Positions 52,927-63,400 of a DNA stretch of 64,000 nt are shown here, in pieces. The position numbers and the translations under genes are program-made. This DNA comes from JAQBQB01 sp963757185 (lineage in GTDB: Bacteria > Gemmatimonadota > Gemmatimonadetes > Gemmatimonadales > Gemmatimonadaceae). The notes below the pieces were generated by a model. The model saw only the letters and a program-made list of their open reading frames with translations. It made no database searches and was not told the origin of the DNA. Within the stretch, counting starts at the first letter, position 1; every line of letters starts with the position of its first letter. Location: NCBI GenBank assembly GCA_963757185.1, contig CAVWQI010000009.1:62001-126000 (forward strand), in the 5' to 3' direction.

Positions 52927-55317
52927 TCAGAAGGTCGCTTTGACCTTGAGCTGGAAGCTGCGCGGCCGACCCACCGAAGGGCCGCTGAAAAATGCCCCTT
53001 TGAGCAGGTAGCTCCTGTCGAAGACGTTCTCGACGTAGAGCTGAGGTGTGAATACCGACCCGCGGACGACCACAGCGTAGCCGGCCCCGGCGTCAAAGAT
53101 CGTGTTCGGTGAGACGTGAGTGCCCGTATTGAAGTCGAACAGGCCGGTGCCAACGGAACAGCGGCAGTCAGCCGGAGCCACGCCGTTGGTCAGACCGGAC
53201 CCGTAGATGACAAGCCCGTTCACGAACAGGTGTTTCGGCGCATAAGTGGCGCCCGCCACGACCGACAACCGCTGGTCGTGGTCGAGGTCGAAGTTTCCGC
53301 TCGGCGGCGCGGCCGGAAAGAAGCCGCCCGTGATTGCTCCATAACCGTAGGCGTGATTCAACGCGGCGTTGATGTAACCCGAGAACGGGCCCTTGGGCTG
53401 TGCCTCGAGAACGCCTTCGATGCCGGTCACCCGAACGTGTGCGATGTTGACGTCGGTCACGATAGCGGAGCCGGGAACGGTATTGTCGTCGATGCCCGGA
53501 TTGCTCTGCTTGTGGTACACGGAGAGCTTCGCCACGAGGCCAGCTTTCGGGAACCGCTGGATGACGGCGGCCTCGTAGAAGTTGTCGCGTTCAGGAAGCG
53601 TCGGTTGGTTGGCCGCGCCGCCCTGCGAAGCGCTGGTGATGGTGCGAAGGTCCTCGATGTTCGTCGGCATGAAGAGGCGGCCGTAGTACAGGTAGGCCGT
53701 CGTCAGCGCGGACGGATAAAAGTTGAGCCTGATCCGGGGACTGACCTGGCTTTGAGTCGGTGTATCCGGAGCTGATTGCGAATCGAAACGGAGACCGCCT
53801 CGTATCTGCAGCCGCTCGGTGGGCGAGTATCCTGCTTGACCGTAGAAGCCGAGGTCGTTCCCGATCAACGCGACGTTCGACTGGGGCCCGAGCGAGGTGG
53901 CATTGAAAGTGGAGAAATCCTCGTGGCCGGTCGTCACCGACGATAGCGTCCCGAACTTGAATTCGGTCTCGTGGCCTCGACGGAGCGTGTAGTCGAACTT
54001 CACGCCGTAGATGTTGGCGCTTCGGTTCTCGGAGATGTTGAAGTGCGTCGTGTCGGGAAAGAACTGAAACGCCGGGTCGTCGTTGGGGTCGGGATCGTAT
54101 CGCAGCGACGAGTGGCGGAAGAAGAGCGCACCGAAGACGTCGCCCCGCGTTTGACCCGCCGAGTCGGGCTCGCCGATCTGGTGATGCCAACCGAAATTCA
54201 CGAAGCTGTTGGCGTCGTTCTGATGATCGTTCTGGAAAGCACCGCCCGTGGAGTCGAACGGGACGGCAAATTCCGTGGTGGAGAGATTCACCTCGAGCAT
54301 GAAGACGTCGTGCGTGTTCGGCGTGTATTGGAGTTTCCCGAAGCCGTAAAGATCGGTGCCGCTGTTGTGGAAATTGCTGATCAACTTGGTGACCGGGTCG
54401 ATGACGAGCGGTTCCAGACGCATGTCGCTGAACTGTCGCGCGCCCGAGACGAAGAATCCCCACGGGCCATGGTTGTCGCTCACCAGCGCCGACTGCCCAT
54501 TCGATCCGTTCGGCCCCGCTACCGTCGATCCCGAATAGCCGCCGCCGTAGGCGCTCAAATTTCCCTGAACGCCGCCTACGGGAATCTTGGTCGTGACGTT
54601 CACGACCGCGGCGATGCGCCCGCCATACTCGGCGTCCCATCCCCCGGTTTGGAAGTTGATGTGATCCACGACGTCCGGGTCAAATAGCTCGTTGAGGGAA
54701 CCCGAAATCCCCGCAGGCACCGGCACGCCGTCCACGTAGTAGGTGTACTCGGCGTGCTGGCCGCGGATGTGTACCTCGCCCGTGGGACCGCGCGCGGCCC
54801 CGGCGACGGATAGCTGGATGATTTGAGACGTCGTCGTCGTGGGTGCGCTGTGAAAGGCGTTCTGTTTGAAGACTTGATCCCCGGTCCTCGAATCCAGCGT
54901 CACGACAGGCTGGGTGGTCACCTGCATGGCCTGCAGCGTCTTCCCGATGGGGGTCAACGCAAAGTTCACGATCTGCGTGGCGTTGGCCGAGGGGCCGATC
55001 GTCAATGGCTTTTCTTCGGCGCGGAACCCGATCAGGCGGACGCGGACCAGATACGAACCGGGCGCCAGATTGTGAAAGGTGAAGGCGCCGAACGTGGTCG
55101 CCGTCGCGTTGGCGATCACCGCGCCGGCTTGGTTCGCGACGCTCACCTCGGCCGACGCGAGGGGTCGCCCGTTCGTGCTGTCGGTGACGACGCCGGAGAC
55201 GTCGGCGTTGAACACTCCGCCTCCGTGGGCCGAGTGGCGAACCGCGAGCGCGGATTCGCACGGGATCACCAGCAAACCCAAAGCGAACAACCAACGACGA
55301 CCCGCCAGTCTGGACAT
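52927..55317 (-). CDS. TonB-dependent receptor with carboxypeptidase-regulatory domain (paralogue B)
   Basis: This 796-aa protein starts at ATG 55317 behind GGAG. Its signal peptide (1-26) is followed by the same domain order as its downstream paralogue: regulatory domain (VSGVVTDSTNGRPLASAEVS), plug (GEVHIRGQHAEYTYYVDGVPVP, FQTGGWDAEYGGRIAAVVNV) and barrel ending QLKVKATF with terminal Phe. Long stretches are identical to paralogue A, including the plug, so the duplication is recent. A distinct external loop set may give different ligand choice. Its leader carries the shared upstream element. Confidence 0.92.
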   Translation of the reverse strand: MSRLAGRRWLFALGLLVIPCESALAVRHSAHGGGVFNADVSGVVTDSTNGRPLASAEVSVANQAGAVIANATATTFGAFTFHNLAPGSYLVRVRLIGFRAEEKPLTIGPSANATQIVNFALTPIGKTLQAMQVTTQPVVTLDSRTGDQVFKQNAFHSAPTTTTSQIIQLSVAGAARGPTGEVHIRGQHAEYTYYVDGVPVPAGISGSLNELFDPDVVDHINFQTGGWDAEYGGRIAAVVNVTTKIPVGGVQGNLSAYGGGYSGSTVAGPNGSNGQSALVSDNHGPWGFFVSGARQFSDMRLEPLVIDPVTKLISNFHNSGTDLYGFGKLQYTPNTHDVFMLEVNLSTTEFAVPFDSTGGAFQNDHQNDANSFVNFGWHHQIGEPDSAGQTRGDVFGALFFRHSSLRYDPDPNDDPAFQFFPDTTHFNISENRSANIYGVKFDYTLRRGHETEFKFGTLSSVTTGHEDFSTFNATSLGPQSNVALIGNDLGFYGQAGYSPTERLQIRGGLRFDSQSAPDTPTQSQVSPRIRLNFYPSALTTAYLYYGRLFMPTNIEDLRTITSASQGGAANQPTLPERDNFYEAAVIQRFPKAGLVAKLSVYHKQSNPGIDDNTVPGSAIVTDVNIAHVRVTGIEGVLEAQPKGPFSGYINAALNHAYGYGAITGGFFPAAPPSGNFDLDHDQRLSVVAGATYAPKHLFVNGLVIYGSGLTNGVAPADCRCSVGTGLFDFNTGTHVSPNTIFDAGAGYAVVVRGSVFTPQLYVENVFDRSYLLKGAFFSGPSVGRPRSFQLKVKATF

Positions 55318-55419
55318 CGAAACTCCGACAGAAGCCGACCGCATAGCCTCGCCGCCATCGTCGCGCGGTGAGGCTCTCCTCGTTGCTAAGGCTAGAGATT
55401 CGGTGCGGAGTCTCGCGTT

Positions 55420-55435
55420 GGATTCAACGTCCGGC
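55420..55435 (-). promoter_or_regulatory. Second copy of the receptor-linked upstream element
   Basis: GGATTCAACGTCCGGC on the plus strand matches the 52788-52804 element except for one missing A and one T-to-C change. It lies 103-118 bp before the ATG at 55317, a distance close to that of the first copy. Confidence 0.45.
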
Positions 55436-55595
55436 CGCGCATTCCTAACGAGCGGCTATGTCGCGACAACGAAGGGGCTTACTGCTGGGTGCCCCAGAGC
55501 GCGGGACCGACGTTCGTGGATCTTCGTCGAGGGCGCCGGGTTCTTGCGTGTCAGTGTTGTGATTGATTCATCCACTTTCGACGCGATCCCCCTCG

Positions 55596-57371
55596 ATGTT
55601 ACGAAATCTTCACACGACGGCCCTCCGGCATCTGACCCTCCTCGTCGGAGCGGCGGCGGCTGGGGCCTGCGGACACGACGTGACCGCGCCGGTTTCCTCC
55701 AGCGGATCTGCGTGCGCCACGAGCGGAACGCTTCAGCTCGCAGTCGCGCAGGCCGCGCGCGTCGACTGCAGCAACGGCGGGACGACGTTCACGCTCGCCG
55801 GCAACGGAGCGAGCTATCTGATCGTTCCGCAGCTCGCCGTCAGCCTCGTGCCCAACGCGCCCATCGCCTTCCGTCTGAGCGCGAACGCGTCGGCAAGCGC
55901 AGATGTTGCGCAGAACATTCTCGGGCTGCGCCAGCCGATGGCATTTTCTTCGGCGAACAGTCTCGACGTGATTCCGTCGACCGGAGCCGCGCAGCGATCC
56001 TTTGACGCGGCGCTGCGACGAGCCGCGACGTCGCGCATCGCATCGGGCGCCTGGGCAAGGCCGGCTTCCGATCGCGCGATTCAGTCCGAGCGGGCCTTGA
56101 CCCGCGAGTCGACCGTTCCCTCGCTCGGGAGCACGCGGTCGTTTCGGGTCATAGCAAACGCCGCCGGGACGAGCTTCGGCACCGCGACCGCGCGGCTGGT
56201 GTTCGTCGGTACGAACCTGCTGCTCTACGTAGATACGCTGGCGCCCTCCGGCGGGTTCACGCCTGACCAGTTACAGGCGTTCGGCGTCTTGTTCGATCAG
56301 ACGCTCTATCCGATCGACACGGCCGCCTTCGGACCGCCGACCGACGTCGACGGGAATGGCCACGTCATCATGTTGATGTCGCCCCGAGTGAACGCGCTGA
56401 CGAACGCATCCGACTGTCAGACGAACGGATTCATCGCGGGCTTTTTCGACGAATTGGACCTCGGTGCGTCGCCCACGGACACGAATTCGAACCACGGCGA
56501 GGTCTTCTACTCCGTCGTCCCCGATCCTGCCGGCACAGTCAGCTGCGCGCACAGCGTATCGAATCTCGGACTCACCGTGCCTGCGACGTTCATGCACGAG
56601 CTGCAGCACTTGATCTCCTTCTCGCAGCATTTCGTCGTTCACGGGGGAAACCCGGAGTACGGTTGGCTGGACGAGGGACTCAGCATCGTCGCCGAGGAAT
56701 TGGGCTCGGTGTTCTACGAGCAGAAGTGCCCCGGCACGGCGTGTCGCACGAACCCGGCGCAGATCTTTCCGGACTCGTCGCAAGGGTTCGTTCAAGATTT
56801 TCTGTTCGACTCGTACGTGTATGGGCTCCGTCCGGACACTGCCAGCGTCACGCTGCACAGCGACTCGGACGGCGGGTTTTCTTGGCGCGGCGGCGATTGG
56901 CTGCTGATGCGGTGGCTCGGCGACCAGATGCCCGCCGGTTTCTACCGCAAACTGGACCAGAACGTCACAACCGGCGTGGCGAACATCGAGAGCGCATCGG
57001 GACAGTCGTTTCCGACGCTGTTCGCAAACTTTGGTCTGGCGCTCGTGACGGACAGCCTCCCGGGCTTGCCGCGCAACACGGCCCCGCCGGCCAACCGCTT
57101 CGTCACGCGCAACATGCGACAGCTCTGGGCGAGGTTGTTCGCTACGTCGGCCGGCCCGCAAATCCCGCTCGCATTTCCGATCCCGATCGCTTTGATCTCG
57201 AGCGACACGAGCAACCACACCATGGTTCCGGGCACCGGCGCCTATTTCCGGCTGAACACTCCGACCGGAACGTCGACGGTGTCCGTCCAATTCGCGGCGC
57301 CGGGAGGTGTTGCTCTGTCAGCGAGCCTGAAGCCGCAGTTGGCCGTTTTTCGATTGCCCGCGGGACAATGA
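55596..57371 (+). CDS. Lipoprotein zinc metalloprotease, M30-like (HELQH)
   Basis: This 591-aa protein starts at ATG 55596 (a TTG at 55563 is less likely). A signal peptide ends in the lipobox AGAC (Cys at about 25). The catalytic motif is HELQH with His334, Glu335 and His338. A third ligand, Glu360, sits in GWLDEGLSIVAEE, an arrangement of the gluzincin type close to the M30 (hyicolysin) family. Upstream are beta-rich segments and downstream a helical lid and a beta C-terminus. It likely degrades proteins at the cell surface. Confidence 0.72.
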   Translation: MLRNLHTTALRHLTLLVGAAAAGACGHDVTAPVSSSGSACATSGTLQLAVAQAARVDCSNGGTTFTLAGNGASYLIVPQLAVSLVPNAPIAFRLSANASASADVAQNILGLRQPMAFSSANSLDVIPSTGAAQRSFDAALRRAATSRIASGAWARPASDRAIQSERALTRESTVPSLGSTRSFRVIANAAGTSFGTATARLVFVGTNLLLYVDTLAPSGGFTPDQLQAFGVLFDQTLYPIDTAAFGPPTDVDGNGHVIMLMSPRVNALTNASDCQTNGFIAGFFDELDLGASPTDTNSNHGEVFYSVVPDPAGTVSCAHSVSNLGLTVPATFMHELQHLISFSQHFVVHGGNPEYGWLDEGLSIVAEELGSVFYEQKCPGTACRTNPAQIFPDSSQGFVQDFLFDSYVYGLRPDTASVTLHSDSDGGFSWRGGDWLLMRWLGDQMPAGFYRKLDQNVTTGVANIESASGQSFPTLFANFGLALVTDSLPGLPRNTAPPANRFVTRNMRQLWARLFATSAGPQIPLAFPIPIALISSDTSNHTMVPGTGAYFRLNTPTGTSTVSVQFAAPGGVALSASLKPQLAVFRLPAGQ

Positions 57372-57574
57372 AGGCACGCCTCGCGATCGGGCTCGCGATG
57401 TAGCGGCGAAGGGCAAGATCGAGCGAGGAAATTCTGCGCAATTGTATGCCAAAGCCCATGTCTTGCAACTATATGGGTGGCTTCGGCGTACCAACGAGTG
57501 GACGCATTGGGCCGTAAACGGTTGTGGCTGTCTGGCGCCCCGACTCGTCCAGGAATAGGCTTTACTTCCAAGGA

Positions 57575-57928
57575 ATGCGCGCACCGCTCCAACACCGACC
57601 CAAACGCCGGCACCCTCTGACGCTGGTCATCGCCTTTTTGGCGTTGATCGCGCAGGTGGCTGTGGCGTTGTCCCCGCTGGCCGAAGGCCGCCGGCCGGGG
57701 ATGGGGGCGCACGTCGAGAGCGGCGGGGTGAAGCTGCACTACGCGCACGACGAAGCTACGTGCGCGTCATGCCAGGCGCGTTCGATTCACGGCACGCCGC
57801 GGGCCGCTGGTGTGCCGCTGCCGCGTTCGACCGAAGTCGCGACCATCGTCGCCACGGCGCGCGTCCGCGTCGTCGCAGCCGACCGTTTCTCCCAAGACAA
57901 CCCGCGCGCACCTCCCCGATTGGTCTGA
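57575..57928 (+). CDS. Small Cys/His protein upstream of heavy-metal efflux operon (DUF2946-like)
   Basis: This 117-aa protein starts at ATG 57575 after AAGG. One hydrophobic helix (15-34) anchors or exports it. The mature part contains HYAHDEATCASCQARSIHG with C63-x2-C66 and flanking His, a probable soft-metal site, and ends with an NPRAPP motif. I have seen similar short proteins immediately before cation efflux systems. It lies 44 bp upstream of the CzcC/CusC gene, so it probably serves the same metal response. Confidence 0.6.
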   Translation: MRAPLQHRPKRRHPLTLVIAFLALIAQVAVALSPLAEGRRPGMGAHVESGGVKLHYAHDEATCASCQARSIHGTPRAAGVPLPRSTEVATIVATARVRVVAADRFSQDNPRAPPRLV

Positions 57929-57972
57929 GTTCGACGCAGTAGCAGTAGCCTCAGATCACAATCCGGGACAAC

Positions 57973-59277
57973 ATGCGCCTTTTATTTGGAGTGTGTGCGC
58001 TGGCCGCATTGGCCAGTGCCACTGCTCCGCGTTGCACCGCACAAGCCGGTGCCACGCGGGCAAATCAAGATCGATCGACCGACACGCTACGGCTGTCGCG
58101 CCGGCAAGCCGTCACTGCCGCGCTGACGGGCAACGCGCAGATCGAGGTCGCGCGCCAGCAGACGCGTGAAGCCGCGGCCCGGCGCGTCACGGCCGTCGCG
58201 ATTCCGGATCCGCAGTTCACCGCGGGGTTCGATCAGGAGACGAGCCCGTTCGCGTTCAACGGCGCGCCGTCGCGGCCCGTCACGCTCGGCCTTTCCATTC
58301 CCTTCCCCGACAAGTTCCGGCTCAACAACAAGATCGGCCTCGCCGACATCGGAAACTCGCAGGCGAATCTCCGGCTCCAGCAGCAGACGATCGCGCTCGA
58401 GGCGTCGGCCACGTACGACTCGCTGCTCGTCGCGCTGCTTCACCGGCAGAATCTGCTCGACGCGCAGAAGCTCGCTCAGGACTTTCTGACGCGGACGAAG
58501 GCGCGCTTCGAGGCGGGAACGGTCGCCAAGCTCGACGTCATTCAGGCGCAGGTCACGGTCGCGCAGTCGCAGAACGACCTCATCGCGAACGAGCGCGACC
58601 TGCTGAACGCGCAGGCCTCGCTCAACCGCACGCTCGGACGAATCGTTGGCGCTCCGATCATTCCGACCGACACGCTCGCGCTGCCGCCCGCGCTCCCCGA
58701 CTCAACGACGCTCGAACAGATCGCCCTGGAGAATCGGCAGGAGCTCAAAGCGATCCAGCAGCAGCAGCTCGGTCAGTCCGCCACGACGAAGCTCGCGAAA
58801 GAGTTTTGGCTTCCCGACCTGTCGTTCGCCGTGGCGAAAGACTACTCGACCACGGGGTCGGCGCTCTTCACGACGGGCATCGCGCTCCCGTTGCCCGTTT
58901 TCTATTGGCAACACGCTCGCGGCGACATCGCGCTCTCGCAACACACGGAGTCCGAGCTCGCCGCGACGTACCGCGACACACGCGCGCAAGTCACGCAGGA
59001 CGTGCGCGCCGCCTACGCCAACGCGAGCACGGCGATGCGCCAGGTCACCTTCCTGAGCGACGAGCTCGTTCCGGCTGCGCGCGAGGCGTATCGCGTGTCG
59101 TTCACCAGCTACGGCCTCGGCGGCTCGTCCGCGCTCGACGTGATCACCGCGCGAACCGCTCTCTTGCAAGCTGAAGCCCAACTCGCCGACGCTCTCGCGG
59201 CGGCGAACACGGCCCGCGCCGATCTCGATCGCGCGCTCGGCCTCAGCACCACCGCCTACGGGGCGGTCATCCGATGA
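57973..59277 (+). CDS. TolC-family outer-membrane channel of heavy-metal RND efflux (CusC/CzcC-like)
   Basis: This 434-aa protein has a signal peptide (1-24) and two repeated TolC-type hairpin segments: first RQAVTAALTGNAQIEVARQQT and FEAGTVAKLDVIQAQVTVAQSQNDLIANE, then the second repeat around ALPDSTTLEQIALENRQEL and AREAYRVSFTSYGLGGSSALDVITARTALLQAEAQ. It forms the outer-membrane exit duct of the tripartite pump. Its last bases overlap the adaptor gene start (ATGA, 59274-59277). Confidence 0.93.
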   Translation: MRLLFGVCALAALASATAPRCTAQAGATRANQDRSTDTLRLSRRQAVTAALTGNAQIEVARQQTREAAARRVTAVAIPDPQFTAGFDQETSPFAFNGAPSRPVTLGLSIPFPDKFRLNNKIGLADIGNSQANLRLQQQTIALEASATYDSLLVALLHRQNLLDAQKLAQDFLTRTKARFEAGTVAKLDVIQAQVTVAQSQNDLIANERDLLNAQASLNRTLGRIVGAPIIPTDTLALPPALPDSTTLEQIALENRQELKAIQQQQLGQSATTKLAKEFWLPDLSFAVAKDYSTTGSALFTTGIALPLPVFYWQHARGDIALSQHTESELAATYRDTRAQVTQDVRAAYANASTAMRQVTFLSDELVPAAREAYRVSFTSYGLGGSSALDVITARTALLQAEAQLADALAAANTARADLDRALGLSTTAYGAVIR

Positions 59278-60431
59278 ATACTCGACTCCATCGCGGATTC
59301 GTTTCCGCTTGCCTGCTCGCCGGCGGATTCGCCGCCGCCTGCTCCTCGAACGACGCGTCGGGCCGCCAACTTGGCGACACGTCGCTCGGTCCCAAGCCGA
59401 GCAATCTCACCGTCACCGCCGACCAGCGTCAGCGTATCCATCTGGTCACCGTGAAGACCGTGGCGTTTCGCCCAACGGTCGACGCGACGGGCAACGTCGC
59501 GTTCAACGGCGACCACTCGACGCAAGTGCTGTCTCCCGTCTCCGGTCCAGCGGTTCACGTGATCGCCGAGCCCGGCGAGTACGTGCACAAGGGCGACGCG
59601 CTCGCCGACGTCTCTTCGCCGGATTTCGCGACGGCGGTCGCGACTTATCGAAAGGCCGAGACGGCGTTCCGCAACGCCAAGCGCATCTACGCGCAGGACT
59701 CTGCGCTCTTCAAGAACGACGCGCTCGCGCGGACCGAGTTGGAGCAGGCGCAGTCCGACCTCGCGTCGGCGGACGCCGACGTCGGCGCGGCGATCGAGGG
59801 AATGCGATCGCTCGGCGTGGACGAAGAGCAGATCCAGGCGGTGCGCGACGGCAAGAAGACCTCGATCGCCGCGGTGGTGCGCGCGCCGATCGACGGCACG
59901 ATCGTCGAGAAGTTGATCTCGCAGGGACAACTGCTGGCGGCCGGCACGACGCCGTGCTACACCATCGCCGATCTCTCGACGGTGTGGGTACTGGCCAACG
60001 TCTATGCCAACGATCTGGGGGACGTGGCGGTCGGCCAACCGGTGGACGTCGTCACCGACAATGCGCGGCGCCCGATGCCGGGGCGCGTCGACTACATCGC
60101 GTCGCTCGCCGACCCGGGGACGAAGGCGGTGCAGGTCCGCATTGTCGTTCCGAATGCCAACCGCGCGCTCCGACGCGACATGTTCGTGCGGGTCCAGATC
60201 AAGTCGACCAACGAGCACCGCGGCATCCTCGCTCCCGTGTCGGCGGTGATGCGCGACGAAGAGAATCTTCCATACGTCTTCGTCACGGCGCCTGGCAATT
60301 CGTTCGCACGGCGTAAGATCACGCTCGGCAACCGCGTCGGCGACTCGTACGAGGTCGCCTCCGGACTGGTTGACGGAGACCAGGTCGTGGCGGAGGGCGC
60401 GCTCTTCCTCGAATTCGCGGAGACGCAGTGA
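59274..60431 (+). CDS. RND periplasmic adaptor (CusB/CzcB-like), lipoprotein
   Basis: This 385-aa membrane fusion protein has a lipobox, FAAAC (Cys at 23), so it is lipid-anchored. It shows the paired biotinyl/lipoyl-like halves (VSGPAVHVIAEPGEYVHKGDALADV and VVRAPIDGTIVEKLISQGQLLAAG), a helical hairpin between them, and beta-barrel and membrane-proximal domains to the C-terminus. It links the inner-membrane pump to the channel. Its stop overlaps the GTG of the pump gene (GTGA, 60428-60431). Confidence 0.92.
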   Translation: MNTRLHRGFVSACLLAGGFAAACSSNDASGRQLGDTSLGPKPSNLTVTADQRQRIHLVTVKTVAFRPTVDATGNVAFNGDHSTQVLSPVSGPAVHVIAEPGEYVHKGDALADVSSPDFATAVATYRKAETAFRNAKRIYAQDSALFKNDALARTELEQAQSDLASADADVGAAIEGMRSLGVDEEQIQAVRDGKKTSIAAVVRAPIDGTIVEKLISQGQLLAAGTTPCYTIADLSTVWVLANVYANDLGDVAVGQPVDVVTDNARRPMPGRVDYIASLADPGTKAVQVRIVVPNANRALRRDMFVRVQIKSTNEHRGILAPVSAVMRDEENLPYVFVTAPGNSFARRKITLGNRVGDSYEVASGLVDGDQVVAEGALFLEFAETQ

Positions 60432-63400
60432 GCACGCCGGCACCGACACATCCGCCGACCGAACCCCCGCCCGGGTCGGTCGGCGGCGCCGAGTCACGGC
60501 GCGGACCGATTCAAAAGCTCGTCGAAGCGTCCGTCGGACAACCGCTCATCATCGCGCTGATCACCCTCGCCATCATCGGCGTCGGAATCTTCTCGCTCAA
60601 GCGACTTCCCGTCGACGCCTATCCCGACGTCTCGCCGACAGCGGTGGAGTTGACGGCACAGTGGCCGGGGCACGCCGCGGAGGAGGTGGAGCGCCTCGTC
60701 ACGGTGCCGATCGAGACGGAGCTCAACGGGCTGCCGAATCTCATCGTGATGCGGTCCGTGTCGCTCTACGGACTGTCGAGCATCCGCGTCACGTTCGCCG
60801 AGGGCACCGATCTCTATTTCGCGCGACAGCAGGTTTTCGAGCGGCTGAGCGGCGCGGGGCTGCCCGATGGCGTCGGCGCCGACATCGAGGCGCCGTTCTC
60901 GCCGTCGGGTCTCGTGTACCGCTACGTGATCAAGAGCTCCGACCGCTCGGCGATGGACCTGCACGTGCTGCAGGACTGGGTCCTCGACAAGGCGTATCGC
61001 GCCGTGCCCGGCGTCGCCGACGTCGCGTCACTCGGCGGCGAGACGATGCAGTACCAGGTGCTGGTGGATCCGACGAAGCTCGCCGGCGCGGGCCTCGCCG
61101 TCAGCGACGTCGCGACGGCGCTCGGCGCGAACAACAGCAACGCCGGCGGAGGGTTCTATTCGGAAGGCGGGCAGTTCTTCTACGTGCGCGGCCTCGGGCG
61201 CGTGGTGACGCTCGAGGACATCGGCAACATCGTGCTCGCGGTGAAGAACAGCGTTCCGATTCTCGTGAAGGACGTTGCGAAGGTGGAGATCGGCCACGCG
61301 CCGCGGCTGGGGCAATTCGGGTTCGACACGACCGACGACGCCGTCGAAGGGATCGTCCTGATGCGCACGGGCGAGCAGGCCCAGGTGGTCCTCAAGCGCG
61401 TCGAGGAGAAGACCCGCGAGCTGAACGACCACGTCCTCCCGAAGGACGTGAAGGTCGTGCCGTACTACGACCGGAGCGATCTCGTTGCGCTCACGACGCG
61501 CACCGTCGCGGACAATCTCATTCGGGGGATTCTGCTCGTCGTCGTCGTCCTGATCTTCTTTCTCTACGACGTGCGATCCGGGCTGATCGTCGCGGTCACG
61601 GTGCCGTTGGCGTTGCTGATCGCGTTCGTGTGCCTCGACATTCGCAACATTCCCGCGAACCTGCTCTCCATCGGCGCGATCGACTTCGGCATTCTCGTCG
61701 ACGGCGCGGTCGTGATGGTGGAGAACATCTATCGGCAACTCGCCGAGCGGCATGGGACGGAGTATCGGCTCAAGGACGTTCTGTTCGACGCGGCATCGGA
61801 GGTGAACCGGCCGATCGTCTACGCGATCGCCGTGATCGTGGCGGGATTCCTCCCGATCTACGCCCTCACGGGACCATCGGGGAAGCTGTTCAAGCCGATG
61901 GCCGACACCACAATCTTCGCGCTGCTCGGCTCGCTCTTCCTCACGCTGACGGTCATCCCGGTGCTGTGCGCCATCGTCTTGCGGCGCGGCGTCCGCGAGC
62001 GAAGGAACCCCGCGTTCGAGTGGATCCGCCGGCAGTACGCGCGCGGACTCGACTGGTGTCTGGCGCATCGAATGGCCACCGTCGTTGGGTCCGTGGTGTT
62101 GTTCGCCGTGTCAGTGGGGATCGCGTGGACTCGCGGCGGCGAGTTCATGCCCAAGCTCGACGAAGGCGCGCTCTGGGTGCGTGCGACGATGCCGTACACG
62201 ATTTCGTTCGAGGAGTCGTCGGCGATCGTCCCGCAGGTTCGTCGCATCCTGCAAAGCTTCCCGGAGGTCACCGACGTCGCCTCAGAGCACGGCCGCGACG
62301 ACGCTGGCACCGATCCGACGGGATTCTTCAACGCCGAGTTCTACGTCGGGCTCAAGCCATATGGAGAGTGGAAGGGCCAATACCACTCCAAGGACGCGCT
62401 GATCGAAGCGATCCAGAAGAAGCTCGCCGTCTTCCCTGGCATCACGTTCAACTACACGCAGCCGGCCGAGGACGCCGTCGACGAAGCGCTGACCGGCCTG
62501 AAGGCGTCGCTCGACGTCAAGGTATTCGGCACCGACCTGAACCTGCTCGAGGAAAAGGGGCGCGCGATCAAAGCGGTGATCCAGAAGATTCCGGGCATCC
62601 AGCACGTGACGCTGGTGCAGGAGTTGGGTCAACCGAGTCTCACCATCACCGCCGACCGCGCGAAGATGGCGCGGTACGGGCTGAGCGCCGACGCGTTGAA
62701 CGGATTGATCGAAGCGGCCGTCGGCGGCGTGGCGGCGACTCAGGTCGTGCAAGGCGAGCGCACGTTCGACCTGGTCGTCCGCCTGCAAGAGCAGTATCGC
62801 GGCACGCCGGAACAGATCGGGAACATCCTTCTCGCCACGCCAGACGGGAACCAGGTTCCCCTGCGCGAGGTGGCGGACGTGCAGATCGCGAACGGCGCCG
62901 CGTTCATCTACCGGCAGGACAACTCTCGCTACATCGGCGTCCAGTACTCCGTAGAGGGCCGCGATCTGGCGAGCACCGTCGCGGAAGCGCGCGCGGCGGT
63001 CGACAAGCAGGTGAAGCTGCCGATCGGCTACACCATTCGCTGGGGTGGCGAGTTCGAGGAATACACGGCGTCACGCGCGCAGATGAACGTGGTGCTACCC
63101 GTGACGATCATCCTGATCTTCGCGATTCTGTTCATTTTATATAAGAACGTGAAGTTCCCGCTGATCACGGTCGTCGGCGTGATCCTGTCGGCGCCGCTCG
63201 GGGGATTGCTGGCGATGCTGGTCACCGGGACGCCGTTCTCGGTGTCGTCCATGATCGGCTTCCTCGCTCTGTTTGGCGTGTCGGTGCAGACGGCCGTCGT
63301 CTACATCTCGTACGCCAACGAGCTGCGGCTCGGCGGACAGGAGATCGAGCAGGCCACGCGCGAGGCGGCGATGCTCCGACTCCGGCCGATCATGATGACG

